Shown in pieces: positions 24,392-30,970 of a stretch of DNA of 49,617 bases. Numbering within the stretch: position 1 is the stretch's first letter; the number at the start of each line of letters is the position of its first letter. This stretch comes from a virus: the IMG/VR virus record IMGVR_UViG_3300049846_002600, positions 1 through 49,617 of that record; one strand, written 5' to 3'. A model generated the notes under the pieces. That model saw nothing but the letters and a program-made list of their open reading frames with translations. It was not told where the DNA came from and did no database searches. The translations under genes and the position numbers were made by a program.

Positions 24392-24763
24392 ATGTCATTC
24401 CGAAAAGACTTACAGGAAAAGTTACGCCAAATTGAAATCATCCTTGATGTCCACATTAACCGAGGGGCGAACACTAAAACTCTGATTGCTGAGTATCAGG
24501 AATTAGTGCCGTCCCTTACTCCTGAGCAGATCGCCCAATTAGACTTTGACCCGTTTGAAGAGTTAGAAATTCCTGAGTCCTTACAACCCGACTCAGAACC
24601 GGAACCAAAATCAAGCAAAAAAAATAAGCCCAAATCGGACTTACCTAAATTTGTTGATTGTGACTTTTGCAGACATCCGGCAGAACTAAATGAGGATCAG
24701 GGGCTGTATGTTTGTACGAATTGCCCTCGCAAGATGCCTATTGAGAAGGCGCTTAAACGGTAG
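24392..24763 (+). CDS. Zinc-ribbon protein, 123 aa
   Basis: An N-terminal helical part, an acidic Pro-rich linker (~65-85), and a C-terminal zinc ribbon VDCDFCRHPAELNEDQGLYV then CTNCPRK (two C-x-x-C pairs at ~91-94 and ~109-112). The fold resembles transcription factor or helicase-associated ribbons. It is divergent from the portal gene and followed by a strong terminator, so is monocistronic. Function unknown. Confidence 0.65.
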   Translation: MSFRKDLQEKLRQIEIILDVHINRGANTKTLIAEYQELVPSLTPEQIAQLDFDPFEELEIPESLQPDSEPEPKSSKKNKPKSDLPKFVDCDFCRHPAELNEDQGLYVCTNCPRKMPIEKALKR

Positions 24764-24789
24764 AATAGAGGAGATGTTCTTTCCTGTTT

Positions 24790-24811
24790 AACCGTCGCAA
24801 GGCGGTTTTTT
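24790..24811 (+). terminator. Rho-independent terminator
   Basis: AACCGT-CGCAAG-GCGGTT hairpin followed by TTTTTT, located 27 nt after the zinc-ribbon gene. The next gene is convergent. Confidence 0.8.
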
Positions 24812-24816
24812 ATTGC

Positions 24817-25131
24817 CTACACAAAACTGCCGTCGGGCGGATCATCATACTGAAAGTCCACAATAATATCCCCACTGTGGTATTCCTCGCAGAATTTAAC
24901 CGTATCGCTGTCCAATCCATCTGCCCACATTTTTAGTGATGTTTGCCAGTGAGAATGATTCACTTTCCCTGCTTTGTTATATTCTGCATAGAGTTGAAGG
25001 AAGCCATAAATGGCATTATCTGAAAGTTCATAGCGGCGTTGCTTTTTAAGGACGTACACCCTAAAGTTTTGCCAGTCTAGGGTGATTAGGCTCCACAGGT
25101 AGCGCAACAATAACAGCAGTTTAGTGACCAT
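24817..25131 (-). CDS. Hypothetical protein, 104 aa
   Basis: Not recognised. The N-terminus (MVTKLLLLLRYLWSLITL) is hydrophobic and could be a membrane anchor, with an amphipathic C-terminal part (YGFLQLYAEYNKAGKVNHSH). It ends a string of small minus-strand genes that begins with a C5 methyltransferase. ATG choice is uncertain. Confidence 0.5.
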   Translation of the reverse strand: MVTKLLLLLRYLWSLITLDWQNFRVYVLKKQRRYELSDNAIYGFLQLYAEYNKAGKVNHSHWQTSLKMWADGLDSDTVKFCEEYHSGDIIVDFQYDDPPDGSFV

Positions 25132-25341
25132 CTAAAAAAGCTCTCTAGCAGATGTTGTGTTTAGTTTAATCGAAATCTCACCGGATCGAATCCGCACATT
25201 GTAAGTTTTTTCTCCCATAGGGAAACCAAACTCAATGCCTTTAAGATTTGTTGTTTTTTCAACAAGTAATGAGGCTTCGATCAAACCTTTGATGAATGGT
25301 GTTACTTTTAGGACGAATAAATTTACTGAGTTGTTAGGCAT
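25132..25341 (-). CDS. Small hypothetical protein, 69 aa
   Basis: Not recognised. Mixed alpha/beta with a C-terminal hairpin (EKTYNVRIRSGEISIKLN), no cysteines. It abuts the next gene downstream with no gap and is the third of several small genes in the methyltransferase operon, suggesting co-expression. Confidence 0.5.
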   Translation of the reverse strand: MPNNSVNLFVLKVTPFIKGLIEASLLVEKTTNLKGIEFGFPMGEKTYNVRIRSGEISIKLNTTSARELF

Positions 25342-25343
25342 AG

Positions 25344-25574
25344 TTAAAGTGGGATTACCCCATTAGAAGTAATTTTGAAAGAGCCAATGGTTGAGTCAAC
25401 AGTAAGCTCTTTTTTTTCAGTTGCATCTAAAAACTGGCGACAAATACCCGCGTGTCTATCGGCAAATTGTTTTTTAAGTGTTTCGTCTTGAGCAAGTTCT
25501 GATGCTTTCATGTCAGAAAGATAGCTGTTTAGAACTTGTGAGATAGCAAAGTTTAAGATGTTTTCTTGATTCAT
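25344..25574 (-). CDS. Small hypothetical protein, 76 aa
   Basis: Helical (NILNFAISQVLNSYLSDMKA), soluble, no motif. It overlaps or nearly abuts neighbours on the same strand. Probably an early small protein; function unknown. Confidence 0.5.
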   Translation of the reverse strand: MNQENILNFAISQVLNSYLSDMKASELAQDETLKKQFADRHAGICRQFLDATEKKELTVDSTIGSFKITSNGVIPL

Positions 25575-25586
25575 GATTGTTTTAAA

Positions 25587-25808
25587 TTAACTATGTAGCT
25601 CTGCATTTTTTTTGAGGTAATAAATAGGGACATTGACAAGATGCCCATATTCTTTTGCCAACTCAAATCTTGTTAGCAAAACTTGTTTTCCTTTATAAAG
25701 ATAATAATTGCCCATGTCTACTACTCTGAACCCGTCTTCATTTTGTGCCGGGACGGTTACAAGACAAATAGATTCTGTCCTTTGAAAAACCGATCTGTGA
25801 ATTGCCAT
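25587..25808 (-). CDS. Small hypothetical protein, 73 aa
   Basis: Beta-rich with a possible short hairpin (GNYYLYKGKQVLLTRFELA). No membrane segment or cysteine pair. Part of the same string of small minus-strand genes. Confidence 0.5.
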   Translation of the reverse strand: MAIHRSVFQRTESICLVTVPAQNEDGFRVVDMGNYYLYKGKQVLLTRFELAKEYGHLVNVPIYYLKKNAELHS

Positions 25809-25814
25809 GTTGTT

Positions 25815-26204
25815 TTAAAACCCGTTATTTTCAATTTTAGACTGTGCAACATCCCACGCGTGAGACATCAAAATAGCGTAAGTTTTTGCTTGATTCTCAT
25901 CAATGTCATCAATGAAGATCAGGTGAATATCATCTTCAATGTCACACTCAACAAAAAAATCATAGCCGCCGTCTCTGGCGATCGCCTGGACAGATCCGCT
26001 TTCATTGATGATGTTCATGATTAATTGTCGATTTGCTGCATCTTTAAACCGCATCCATTCAGCTAAAACATTGTCAATGTCCCAATAAAAATAGGTAATG
26101 GCACAAAAACCAAAACACAATCTAGCCGATGTCTTCCCTTTGAATACGTAAAAACCGCCCCATTTTCCAAAAGAAAAAACGATACTTCCACTAATGTTTT
26201 TCAT
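25815..26204 (-). CDS. Hypothetical protein, ~129 aa
   Basis: Start is ATG 26204 (a TTG 18 nt upstream is possible). The gene starts inside the end of the C5 methyltransferase gene (14-nt overlap), implying coupling. The N-terminal half is Gly/Phe-rich and may be beta, with an acidic segment ECDIEDDIHLIFIDDIDENQ. No family recognised; possibly a cofactor of the methyltransferase or simply co-expressed. Confidence 0.5.
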   Translation of the reverse strand: MKNISGSIVFSFGKWGGFYVFKGKTSARLCFGFCAITYFYWDIDNVLAEWMRFKDAANRQLIMNIINESGSVQAIARDGGYDFFVECDIEDDIHLIFIDDIDENQAKTYAILMSHAWDVAQSKIENNGF

Positions 26205-27159
26205 AATTAATTGTTGCCTCAATAATTTTTTGCATCATTAGCGGCGGCACTGAGTTGCCGATAATTGTTCCGGCTAATGCTTTTTTGCTAGGGAACTTGT
26301 ACCAATCGGGGAATGATTGAAGACGCGCCGCCATTTCAATTGTAGATAATCCTGTCAGCCCATAAGCAAACCATCGAAACTTCCACCAATGCTCGTCGGA
26401 CAAAGCTCGAATAGTCCAGATAGGTTCATAGTGCAATGCAGTAATCGCTTTACGAAGGCTGGGCTTACCGATCGTTTCAAGAGCAAGAATCCCCCCTTCT
26501 GTAATACCTCGCTGTGTATCGTGTGGAAGGAATGAAATATCTACTGAATCCCAAGTTGGAATATCTCCTTTTAAATACAGCCCGTCTTGGTCAAATGGAA
26601 GTAAATTAACTATCGCCTCATACCAGCCAACCCAACCACATCCTGAATGATTAAATACGTCAAAATCCCATCGGTAGTCGCCACGATAAGCAACTAAAAA
26701 TAATCTTTCTCTAGATTGTGGGACACTGTAATTCATGGCATTTATCACCTCAGTATTACAGTGATATCCGTTAACGTTTAGAGCATTAACAATAATATGA
26801 AAAGCGACGCTACCACGATAAGCCCGGACATTTTCAAGAGAAAAATATTCAGGCTTTAACACCTCGATAAACTCAGCAACTTTACGCGCCAATTTAATAT
26901 CATTGTCTTTTTCTCCTTTTTTGGCATTAGCGGCGCTAAAACTTTGGCACGGGGGTGACGCATGAATCCAGTCGGGGCGATCTAAACTTGCGGGGTCAGC
27001 GTCAAGAATATCAATGTTGTGACAAGTGCCAATGTTTTGACGGCACACTTCAGCAATATTTGGATTTTGTTCAATCCCCCAAAGATGGGTTAGTTCGGCG
27101 GCGATCGCGCCCAAATCCGCACCACCTCCACCAGAAAACAATGAGGCGAAAGTTTTCAT
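26191..27159 (-). CDS. DNA (cytosine-5) methyltransferase, 322 aa
   Basis: ATG 27159 follows GAGGA by 6 nt. Full C5-MTase signature: motif I FASLFSGGGGADLGA (~4-18), catalytic ASPPCQSFSAANA (Cys ~71), motif VI LENVRAYRG, motif VIII QSRERLFLVAYRGD, and IIGNSVPP near the C-terminus. Unlike the other C5 enzyme in this window it has the usual PCQ. It overlaps the small upstream gene by one base (TGATG), so both are coupled. Sequence specificity unknown. Likely anti-restriction or regulatory. Confidence 0.92.
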   Translation of the reverse strand: MKTFASLFSGGGGADLGAIAAELTHLWGIEQNPNIAEVCRQNIGTCHNIDILDADPASLDRPDWIHASPPCQSFSAANAKKGEKDNDIKLARKVAEFIEVLKPEYFSLENVRAYRGSVAFHIIVNALNVNGYHCNTEVINAMNYSVPQSRERLFLVAYRGDYRWDFDVFNHSGCGWVGWYEAIVNLLPFDQDGLYLKGDIPTWDSVDISFLPHDTQRGITEGGILALETIGKPSLRKAITALHYEPIWTIRALSDEHWWKFRWFAYGLTGLSTIEMAARLQSFPDWYKFPSKKALAGTIIGNSVPPLMMQKIIEATINYEKH

Positions 27160-27299
27160 CACACGTCCTCAAACATTCGATCAATAGGTGTTCCTTGTTC
27201 CTGCAAGTTACTCCCAGTTGATCTGTCGAACTGCTGAACAAGCTCTTCATTAGCCAATGCAGTTAACAGGCACATATCAAAAAGCGACAAATCATTCAC
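27159..27299 (-). CDS. 46-aa protein upstream of C5 methyltransferase
   Basis: GTG start at 27299 overlaps the stop of the upstream gene (GTGA), and its own TGA overlaps the ATG of the methyltransferase (TGATG). The frame reads NDLSLFDMCLLTALANEELV and ends IDRMFEDV. The double stop/start overlap strongly suggests a real, translationally coupled gene. No motif. Confidence 0.55.
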   Translation of the reverse strand: MNDLSLFDMCLLTALANEELVQQFDRSTGSNLQEQGTPIDRMFEDV

Positions 27300-27466
27300 T
27301 TATCAAACACCTCTCTGAATAAAAAGAATAAAGATATTACACCACCTGCCCACAATGGCAAGGACTGCAATATTACTAACAACAACACCCCGACAAAATA
27401 AACAGCGGTTAATGCGGCGGCTGCAAAAATACAAGCCTTAATGGTTACCTTGGTATCATGATTCAT
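27296..27466 (-). CDS. Two-segment membrane protein, 56 aa
   Basis: ATG 27466 is chosen because the upstream in-frame start at 27487 lies well inside the preceding gene. Two hydrophobic stretches (IKACIFAAAALTAVYFVGVL and LPLWAGGVISLFFLFREV) could be two membrane helices. Such tiny phage membrane proteins are often holin-like or superinfection-exclusion factors; no direct evidence here. Confidence 0.55.
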   Translation of the reverse strand: MNHDTKVTIKACIFAAAALTAVYFVGVLLLVILQSLPLWAGGVISLFFLFREVFDK

Positions 27467-27860
27467 AGATTGCATCCCTTGGCACATAAACTATTTTTTT
27501 CGTATCAATTTCATAATCAATGACTGTCCCATTTAACGGCACATAATCATCGATGTTCACAAAGACAACCCAGCCTTTTAATGACTTTGCCAACACCGTA
27601 CCATCGGACAACAACACTGCATACTCTACGCACTGCTCTCGATTAAGCAGTCGAGTTACAAACATTATTTGCACCCCAGCGATGCAGTCTTTTTGGAGCG
27701 GGCGATCGCCATTGCGGTTTTTGCTTTTTGGGTTTATGCAAAACACCTTGGCGCAGTCTTTGCACTGGCGACGCAACGAATAACCACTGTTCGTGTGCTT
27801 GTATAGCCGCGTACTGCCACAATCGGGACATTTAATAATTCTGCGATTTCGCAGCGCCAT
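27456..27860 (-). CDS. Zinc-ribbon (InsA-like) protein, 134 aa
   Basis: N-terminal zinc ribbon of the transposase/InsA type: IIKCPDCGSTRLYK (~9-22), QCKDCAKVFC (~32-41). The rest is alpha/beta with a C-terminal strand-rich part (KGWVVFVNIDDYVPLNG). It is the first gene of the minus-strand operon downstream of the strong promoter at 27915-27887. Role could be DNA binding or early regulation. No transposase catalytic domain is present. Confidence 0.6.
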   Translation of the reverse strand: MALRNRRIIKCPDCGSTRLYKHTNSGYSLRRQCKDCAKVFCINPKSKNRNGDRPLQKDCIAGVQIMFVTRLLNREQCVEYAVLLSDGTVLAKSLKGWVVFVNIDDYVPLNGTVIDYEIDTKKIVYVPRDAIYES

Positions 27861-27886
27861 GCATAACCTCTCAACTCATTGCATAC

Positions 27887-27915
27887 ATATTATCTTATAA
27901 GTTAAAAAGTTTCAA
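27887..27915 (-). promoter_or_regulatory. Promoter, TTGAAA-17-TAATAT
   Basis: On the minus strand TTGAAA (27915-27910), 17-nt spacer, TAATAT (27892-27887). It shares GTTGTTGAAACTTTTTAA with the promoter at 47967-47999. It faces the 134-aa zinc-ribbon gene and is divergent from a plus-strand 50-aa gene. Confidence 0.7.
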
Positions 27916-27944
27916 CAACAAAAATAAAATTTTTCAACAACAAA
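27910..27944. repeat. Direct repeat TTTCAACAACAAA, two copies
   Basis: Copies at 27910-27922 and 27932-27944 with a 22-bp period, which places both on the same DNA face. Located between divergent promoters, so likely regulator-binding sites. A third matching site is at 47990-48002. Confidence 0.65.
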
Positions 27945-27983
27945 CTATGTTATGCTGTCTCTGTACCTTAAGAGTCAAGCGCT

Positions 27984-28136
27984 ATGCGACTACATCACGA
28001 ATTTTCTACTAACTGGCAAAACAATCAAGAGCCTATTCCCCGCAACCACGGCGATCAGTTATTGACTCCCGTGACCTATGAGGAAACGGAGGGCAAGACT
28101 GAGAGCGACAGAAAGCCTAAGCTAAAACGCAAGTAG
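27984..28136 (+). CDS. 50-aa basic/acidic protein
   Basis: ATG 27984 lies 5 nt after the AGAGTCAAGC leader element seen in other early promoters of this window. The protein is charged and probably disordered (MRLHHEFSTNW ... KLKRK) with no motif. A strong hairpin terminator follows the stop. Small early gene; function unknown. Confidence 0.5.
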   Translation: MRLHHEFSTNWQNNQEPIPRNHGDQLLTPVTYEETEGKTESDRKPKLKRK

Positions 28137-28157
28137 GCGATCGCCGGGCAAAACAAT

Positions 28158-28193
28158 AGCCACCTGGTATCAGGTGGCTTTGCTGTTTTAAAA
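28158..28193 (+). terminator. Strong hairpin terminator
   Basis: AGCCACCTG (28158-28166), loop GTAT, CAGGTGGCT (28171-28179), then a T-rich tail TTGCTGTTTT. The stem is perfect. Flanking AAAACA/TGTTTT may extend it, giving some activity in both directions. Confidence 0.85.
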
Positions 28194-28339
28194 GAATAAT
28201 TTTATTCACCAAGAGATTTATGGGAACCTGTGACAAGCGCTTGTCCATCGGCTGCATTCTCCCACTCTTCAATCTGTGGCTGGTGACTGCCTTAGAGATT
28301 ATATCGGAATCAACGTTTAATACCCCATGGATTATTAAA
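28194..28339. other. No clear gene
   Basis: Between the terminator and the tRNA I see no convincing gene. On the minus strand a short frame without a start reads like a C-terminal fragment (LVTGSHKSLGE at its end), ending at about 28213, which may be a relic. I see no other structure. Confidence 0.3.
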
Positions 28340-28411
28340 TGGCAGGAGATGGGATTGAACCATCGACCCCAGGGGTATGAACCCTGTGAGCTACCACTGC
28401 TCTATCCTGCT
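28340..28411 (-). tRNA. Initiator-type tRNA(Met), anticodon CAU
   Basis: A complete cloverleaf: acceptor AGCAGGA/TCCTGCC, D-stem GAGC/GCTC, anticodon stem CAGGG/CCCTG with loop TTCATAC, T-arm GATGG-TTCAATC-CCATC, discriminator A. Three features mark it as an initiator: an A1-C72 mismatch, three G:C pairs (GGG/CCC) at the base of the anticodon loop, and purine A11 paired with T24. CCA is not encoded. It is transcribed leftward, 12 nt from the upstream minus-strand HTH gene. Confidence 0.85.
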
Positions 28412-28423
28412 AAAAATATTTTA

Positions 28424-28852
28424 TCACGGTGATCGCCACGCCATGAACTGAACAATCCGATAAAGTTTTTCTTTGCTCCATGGCGATATCTTGTTTGGTG
28501 GCTTGCCATAAAGCCAACTATCCCAACTCCGATCAAATCCAGTCAAGTCTCTTGCTTGTCCTTGAGTCAATCCATTAGCCACGGCAACATTGATATAGTC
28601 CCATGGCTCTATTGTGGGGAGTTTCGGAGGGATGAAATCATACTCAATTACAACTCGATGTATCCGCTCTAATCGGGCTTGATGTATTGATTCATGTCCT
28701 TCCCTTAGCCATCGGCTCCACCCATCATAGGAAGTCCCACAAAGCCGGACTAACCGCTTTCGAGTGACGTTAGCTTTCCTTGCTAACTCAGTCGCCTCAT
28801 GCGGCGTTAATGTGAGAAATTTTATCTCTTTTAACCTAGGGGCTTTGGTCAT
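28424..28852 (-). CDS. Tandem helix-turn-helix regulator, 142 aa
   Basis: ATG 28852 overlaps the end of the ribbon-helix-helix gene. Two XRE-like HTH units: VTRKRLVRLCGTSYDGWSRW (~30-50) and LTQGQARDLTGFDRSWDSWL (~93-113), each followed by a similar R/K-rich segment, as in phage repressors made of duplicated domains. The spacing and shared pattern suggest internal duplication. It should bind a bipartite operator. Co-transcribed with the RHH protein. Confidence 0.65.
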   Translation of the reverse strand: MTKAPRLKEIKFLTLTPHEATELARKANVTRKRLVRLCGTSYDGWSRWLREGHESIHQARLERIHRVVIEYDFIPPKLPTIEPWDYINVAVANGLTQGQARDLTGFDRSWDSWLYGKPPNKISPWSKEKLYRIVQFMAWRSP

Positions 28853-29066
28853 ACTCAATCCCCATCTGATTTTCAATGGTGGCGATCCGTTGGGCTAGTG
28901 CTTCAATCGTAGCACTATCATTATCTGTTTCGTTTTCGTTATAGGCGTTCATCAGATGCTTGAGAATAACAGCCGAACGGTTGCTTTTTTCTTTTCGCGA
29001 TTGCTTGTCAATTTTTATCAATAATTGACGGGGACAACGGAATCCAACTAATTGATCTTTTAACAT
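28836..29066 (-). CDS. Ribbon-helix-helix regulator, 76 aa
   Basis: N-terminal MLKDQLVGFRCPRQLLIKID followed by KQSRKEKSNRSAVILKHLM fits an Arc/CopG-like strand-helix-helix fold; the C-terminus is acidic and probably oligomerisation-related. It is divergent from a plus-strand gene across a perfect palindrome, suggesting autorepression. Confidence 0.7.
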   Translation of the reverse strand: MLKDQLVGFRCPRQLLIKIDKQSRKEKSNRSAVILKHLMNAYNENETDNDSATIEALAQRIATIENQMGIEYDQSP

Positions 29067-29099
29067 AAAGCTTTTTCTCTACTCACTTGATCCAAGTAA

Positions 29100-29154
29100 A
29101 ACATTTTGTTGTACACTTGTCAAACAAAATGTTATTATTCAGGAAAGAGTTAGA
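29100..29154 (+). promoter_or_regulatory. Operator and promoter of the 86-aa gene
   Basis: Perfect 11-bp inverted repeat AACATTTTGTT (29100-29110) and AACAAAATGTT (29123-29133) with 12-nt spacer, overlapping TTGTAC (-35, 29109-29114) and TATTAT (-10, 29133-29138) separated by 18 nt. The AGAGTTAGA leader follows at 29146. The repressor is probably the divergent RHH protein. Confidence 0.7.
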
Positions 29155-29162
29155 GTAAAACT

Positions 29163-29423
29163 ATGCCCACTATTCAAGTTCCCCCCGGCGCTGAAATCAT
29201 CAGCGACATCACCTGCACATTTACCTATATCGATCATGAAGGTGAGTTTGCAACTGAGGTTAAATTATTTCCCTGTGATCCGACTACTGAGGCGATCGCC
29301 GCGTGGCGTGATGACTTTATTTTCAACTCCCTAGCCCCAGAAAAATGCACTCTAACCATTCAGTACCCTCACTGCCACTTGCCCGTGCATTTGCTCTATG
29401 AGCGTGGGTTGCTGGAGTTTTAA
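29163..29423 (+). CDS. Hypothetical protein, 86 aa
   Basis: Beta-rich, with FTYIDHEGEFATEVKLF, two cysteines and a HIP1-encoded segment. First gene after a repressor-controlled promoter, so likely an early or establishment gene. No family recognised. Confidence 0.6.
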   Translation: MPTIQVPPGAEIISDITCTFTYIDHEGEFATEVKLFPCDPTTEAIAAWRDDFIFNSLAPEKCTLTIQYPHCHLPVHLLYERGLLEF

Positions 29424-29448
29424 TCTTTATTTTATTTTGAGTATTTCC

Positions 29449-29616
29449 ATGAAAAACAAAAAAACAGACTTTTTAACTATGGTTGAGGAAGAAGAGTTCA
29501 ACAAGAACCATCCTAATCAAGCTATTGGGATTCCTCCCTGCAAAGGTGGGATTTTAATCAGAGCGTCTATTAACGTTGATATGAACTCTGGGACAACATA
29601 CAAACGTCAACCATAA
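29449..29616 (+). CDS. Small hypothetical protein, 55 aa
   Basis: ATG 29449 is taken; the preceding in-frame extension reads poorly and overlaps the upstream gene. The protein is short and polar, with CKGGILIRASINVDMNS near the C-terminus. Followed by a terminator, so it ends the two-gene operon. Confidence 0.5.
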   Translation: MKNKKTDFLTMVEEEEFNKNHPNQAIGIPPCKGGILIRASINVDMNSGTTYKRQP

Positions 29617-29631
29617 AAACTTTAGCACAAA

Positions 29632-29682
29632 AGAACAACCCGCCACTTTGAGGATGCTGTGCATAGCCTAGGCGGGTTTTGT
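29632..29682. terminator. Hairpin terminator
   Basis: ACCCGCC (29638-29644) pairs with GGCGGGT (29671-29677), flanked by AACAA and TTTTGTT that extend the stem and serve as T-runs in both directions. Separates convergent transcripts. Confidence 0.8.
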
Positions 29683-29702
29683 TATGACTATTTTAGTCTA
29701 AC

Positions 29703-29852
29703 TTAATTTGGATTATTGCAATCTTTCAGATTTTCCATTTCTTTAAAAATGCTTGAAAGATCAAAGTTGCCCTGGGTTACAGAAACAAAATGCGGATTTG
29801 CTTGACAACTCTTTTTCTTCCCATTCTTGCGACGGTTTTTTGATACTGGCAT
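29703..29852 (-). CDS. 49-aa basic protein
   Basis: ATG 29852 has AGGAGAG upstream. The N-terminus MPVSKNRRKNGKKKSCQ is strongly basic, possibly nucleic-acid binding; the C-terminus is acidic. It starts 3 nt after the antirepressor stop, so the two are co-expressed. Function unknown. Confidence 0.55.
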   Translation of the reverse strand: MPVSKNRRKNGKKKSCQANPHFVSVTQGNFDLSSIFKEMENLKDCNNPN

Positions 29853-29854
29853 GA

Positions 29855-30637
29855 TTACTCTCCTAAAAACATTTGACGATCGCCGGAATCTTTGATTAAA
29901 TCCTTGAGGTATTCAAAATCATCACGGGATAATTTTTGAGTAGAAATAGCGGTTAATTCATTTTGCCAATGCTCAGAATATTTTCCATAGCCATGGCGTT
30001 CCAACCAATCCCAGCATTGAGCATTGTTTTTAAACCCCAAAGATTTAGTGATGTATGTAATCCCTACGCCGTCAAAACTTTCCCCTGTGATGGCGTTTAC
30101 CGTGCGCTCTACCACCTCAGTTTCCTTGATCGTTTGATAACCTAGAATTTTTTGCTGGATAGGCTCAGGGCAAGTAGTGACAATGACATGACGCAATTCT
30201 AAAGAGCGGTTTTCAATTGCTGCTTTGTCTCGTTCCAGTTTTGTCAATTCAATTTGCAGCTTCATCACTTCAATGTCATGGGCGACATCGGGGCGGGTTT
30301 GCTCTACTAGCTTCCATTTCTTCTCAGCTTCGATGAAATACTGACGAATTGCTTGCCCTTGATCAGTCTCTGCTAACAAACAAAAATGCTTAACCGCATC
30401 ACAGGTCATTTCAATTAAATGGCTAGGGCGACCACCTGTAGAGCTTTTTAACTGATCGGTTAAAAAGTCTTTGCCCTCAACCAAATATTTAAGTTTGTTT
30501 TTCCCTTTTTGCTTTGTGGAGTATCCGGCGATCTTCCATACAATCTCAAAGTCAGCGGGAAATTTTACGCCGTGGCGCTCTTGCTCCATCCATTTATCAA
30601 TGATGGATGCATGGGATTCTGCTAAAATAATGCTCAT
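29855..30637 (-). CDS. AntA/AntB-type antirepressor-like protein, 260 aa
   Basis: ATG 30637 is used; an earlier in-frame start exists. The N-terminal half matches the AntA domain pattern: VEGKDFLTDQLKSSTGGRPS, then LIEMTCDAVKHFCLLAETDQ and IRQYFIEAEKKW. The middle is a coiled coil (~110-150) and the C-terminus resembles the KilA-C/ANT DNA-binding domains of antirepressors. It probably counters a phage repressor. A hairpin lies upstream between it and a divergent gene. Confidence 0.65.
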   Translation of the reverse strand: MSIILAESHASIIDKWMEQERHGVKFPADFEIVWKIAGYSTKQKGKNKLKYLVEGKDFLTDQLKSSTGGRPSHLIEMTCDAVKHFCLLAETDQGQAIRQYFIEAEKKWKLVEQTRPDVAHDIEVMKLQIELTKLERDKAAIENRSLELRHVIVTTCPEPIQQKILGYQTIKETEVVERTVNAITGESFDGVGITYITKSLGFKNNAQCWDWLERHGYGKYSEHWQNELTAISTQKLSRDDFEYLKDLIKDSGDRQMFLGE

Positions 30638-30671
30638 AGATATATTCTTTTGAGTGTGACACCTCAATTAT

Positions 30672-30703
30672 AAACCCCCTCGCCAATTACGGTAAGGGGG
30701 TTT
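30672..30703. terminator. Hairpin with perfect 9-bp stem, between divergent genes
   Basis: AAACCCCCT (30672-30680) and AGGGGGTTT (30695-30703), 14-nt loop. A terminator-like hairpin would be unexpected between divergent starts, so it may be a leader attenuator or antisense stop. Confidence 0.6.
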
Positions 30704-30736
30704 GTAGTATTATCGGATCATGATGCAGGTGACCAA

Positions 30737-30916
30737 ATGAAAAAGCCCAGTGATTTAAACGAGTGGTTAACCACGGCGGCGATCGCCCTACTTATTGCCG
30801 GAATGATCTGGAACGTAGCGGGAATTTTTATTCCATCTAAGCAGGTACGTGATCTTAATAACTCTGGCGATGAATTGAGACGGGCGTTAGATGAGTTTGA
30901 TGAAAATAACTTTTAG
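30737..30916 (+). CDS. Small single-pass membrane protein, 59 aa
   Basis: MKKPSDLNEWL, then AAIALLIAGMIWNVAGIFI as one membrane helix (~14-35), then a charged tail. AGGTGA precedes the ATG. It sits just before the helicase gene. Function unknown; could be a small exclusion or holin-like protein. Confidence 0.6.
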   Translation: MKKPSDLNEWLTTAAIALLIAGMIWNVAGIFIPSKQVRDLNNSGDELRRALDEFDENNF

Positions 30917-30970
30917 TTTTGCATGACACCAAAAATAAACTAAGATAGAAAAAATAATTAAATATTTTCT

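Noticed and set aside
28220-28432. Plus-strand frame overlapping the tRNA
   Set aside because: It translates the antisense strand of the tRNA gene and has no protein features.
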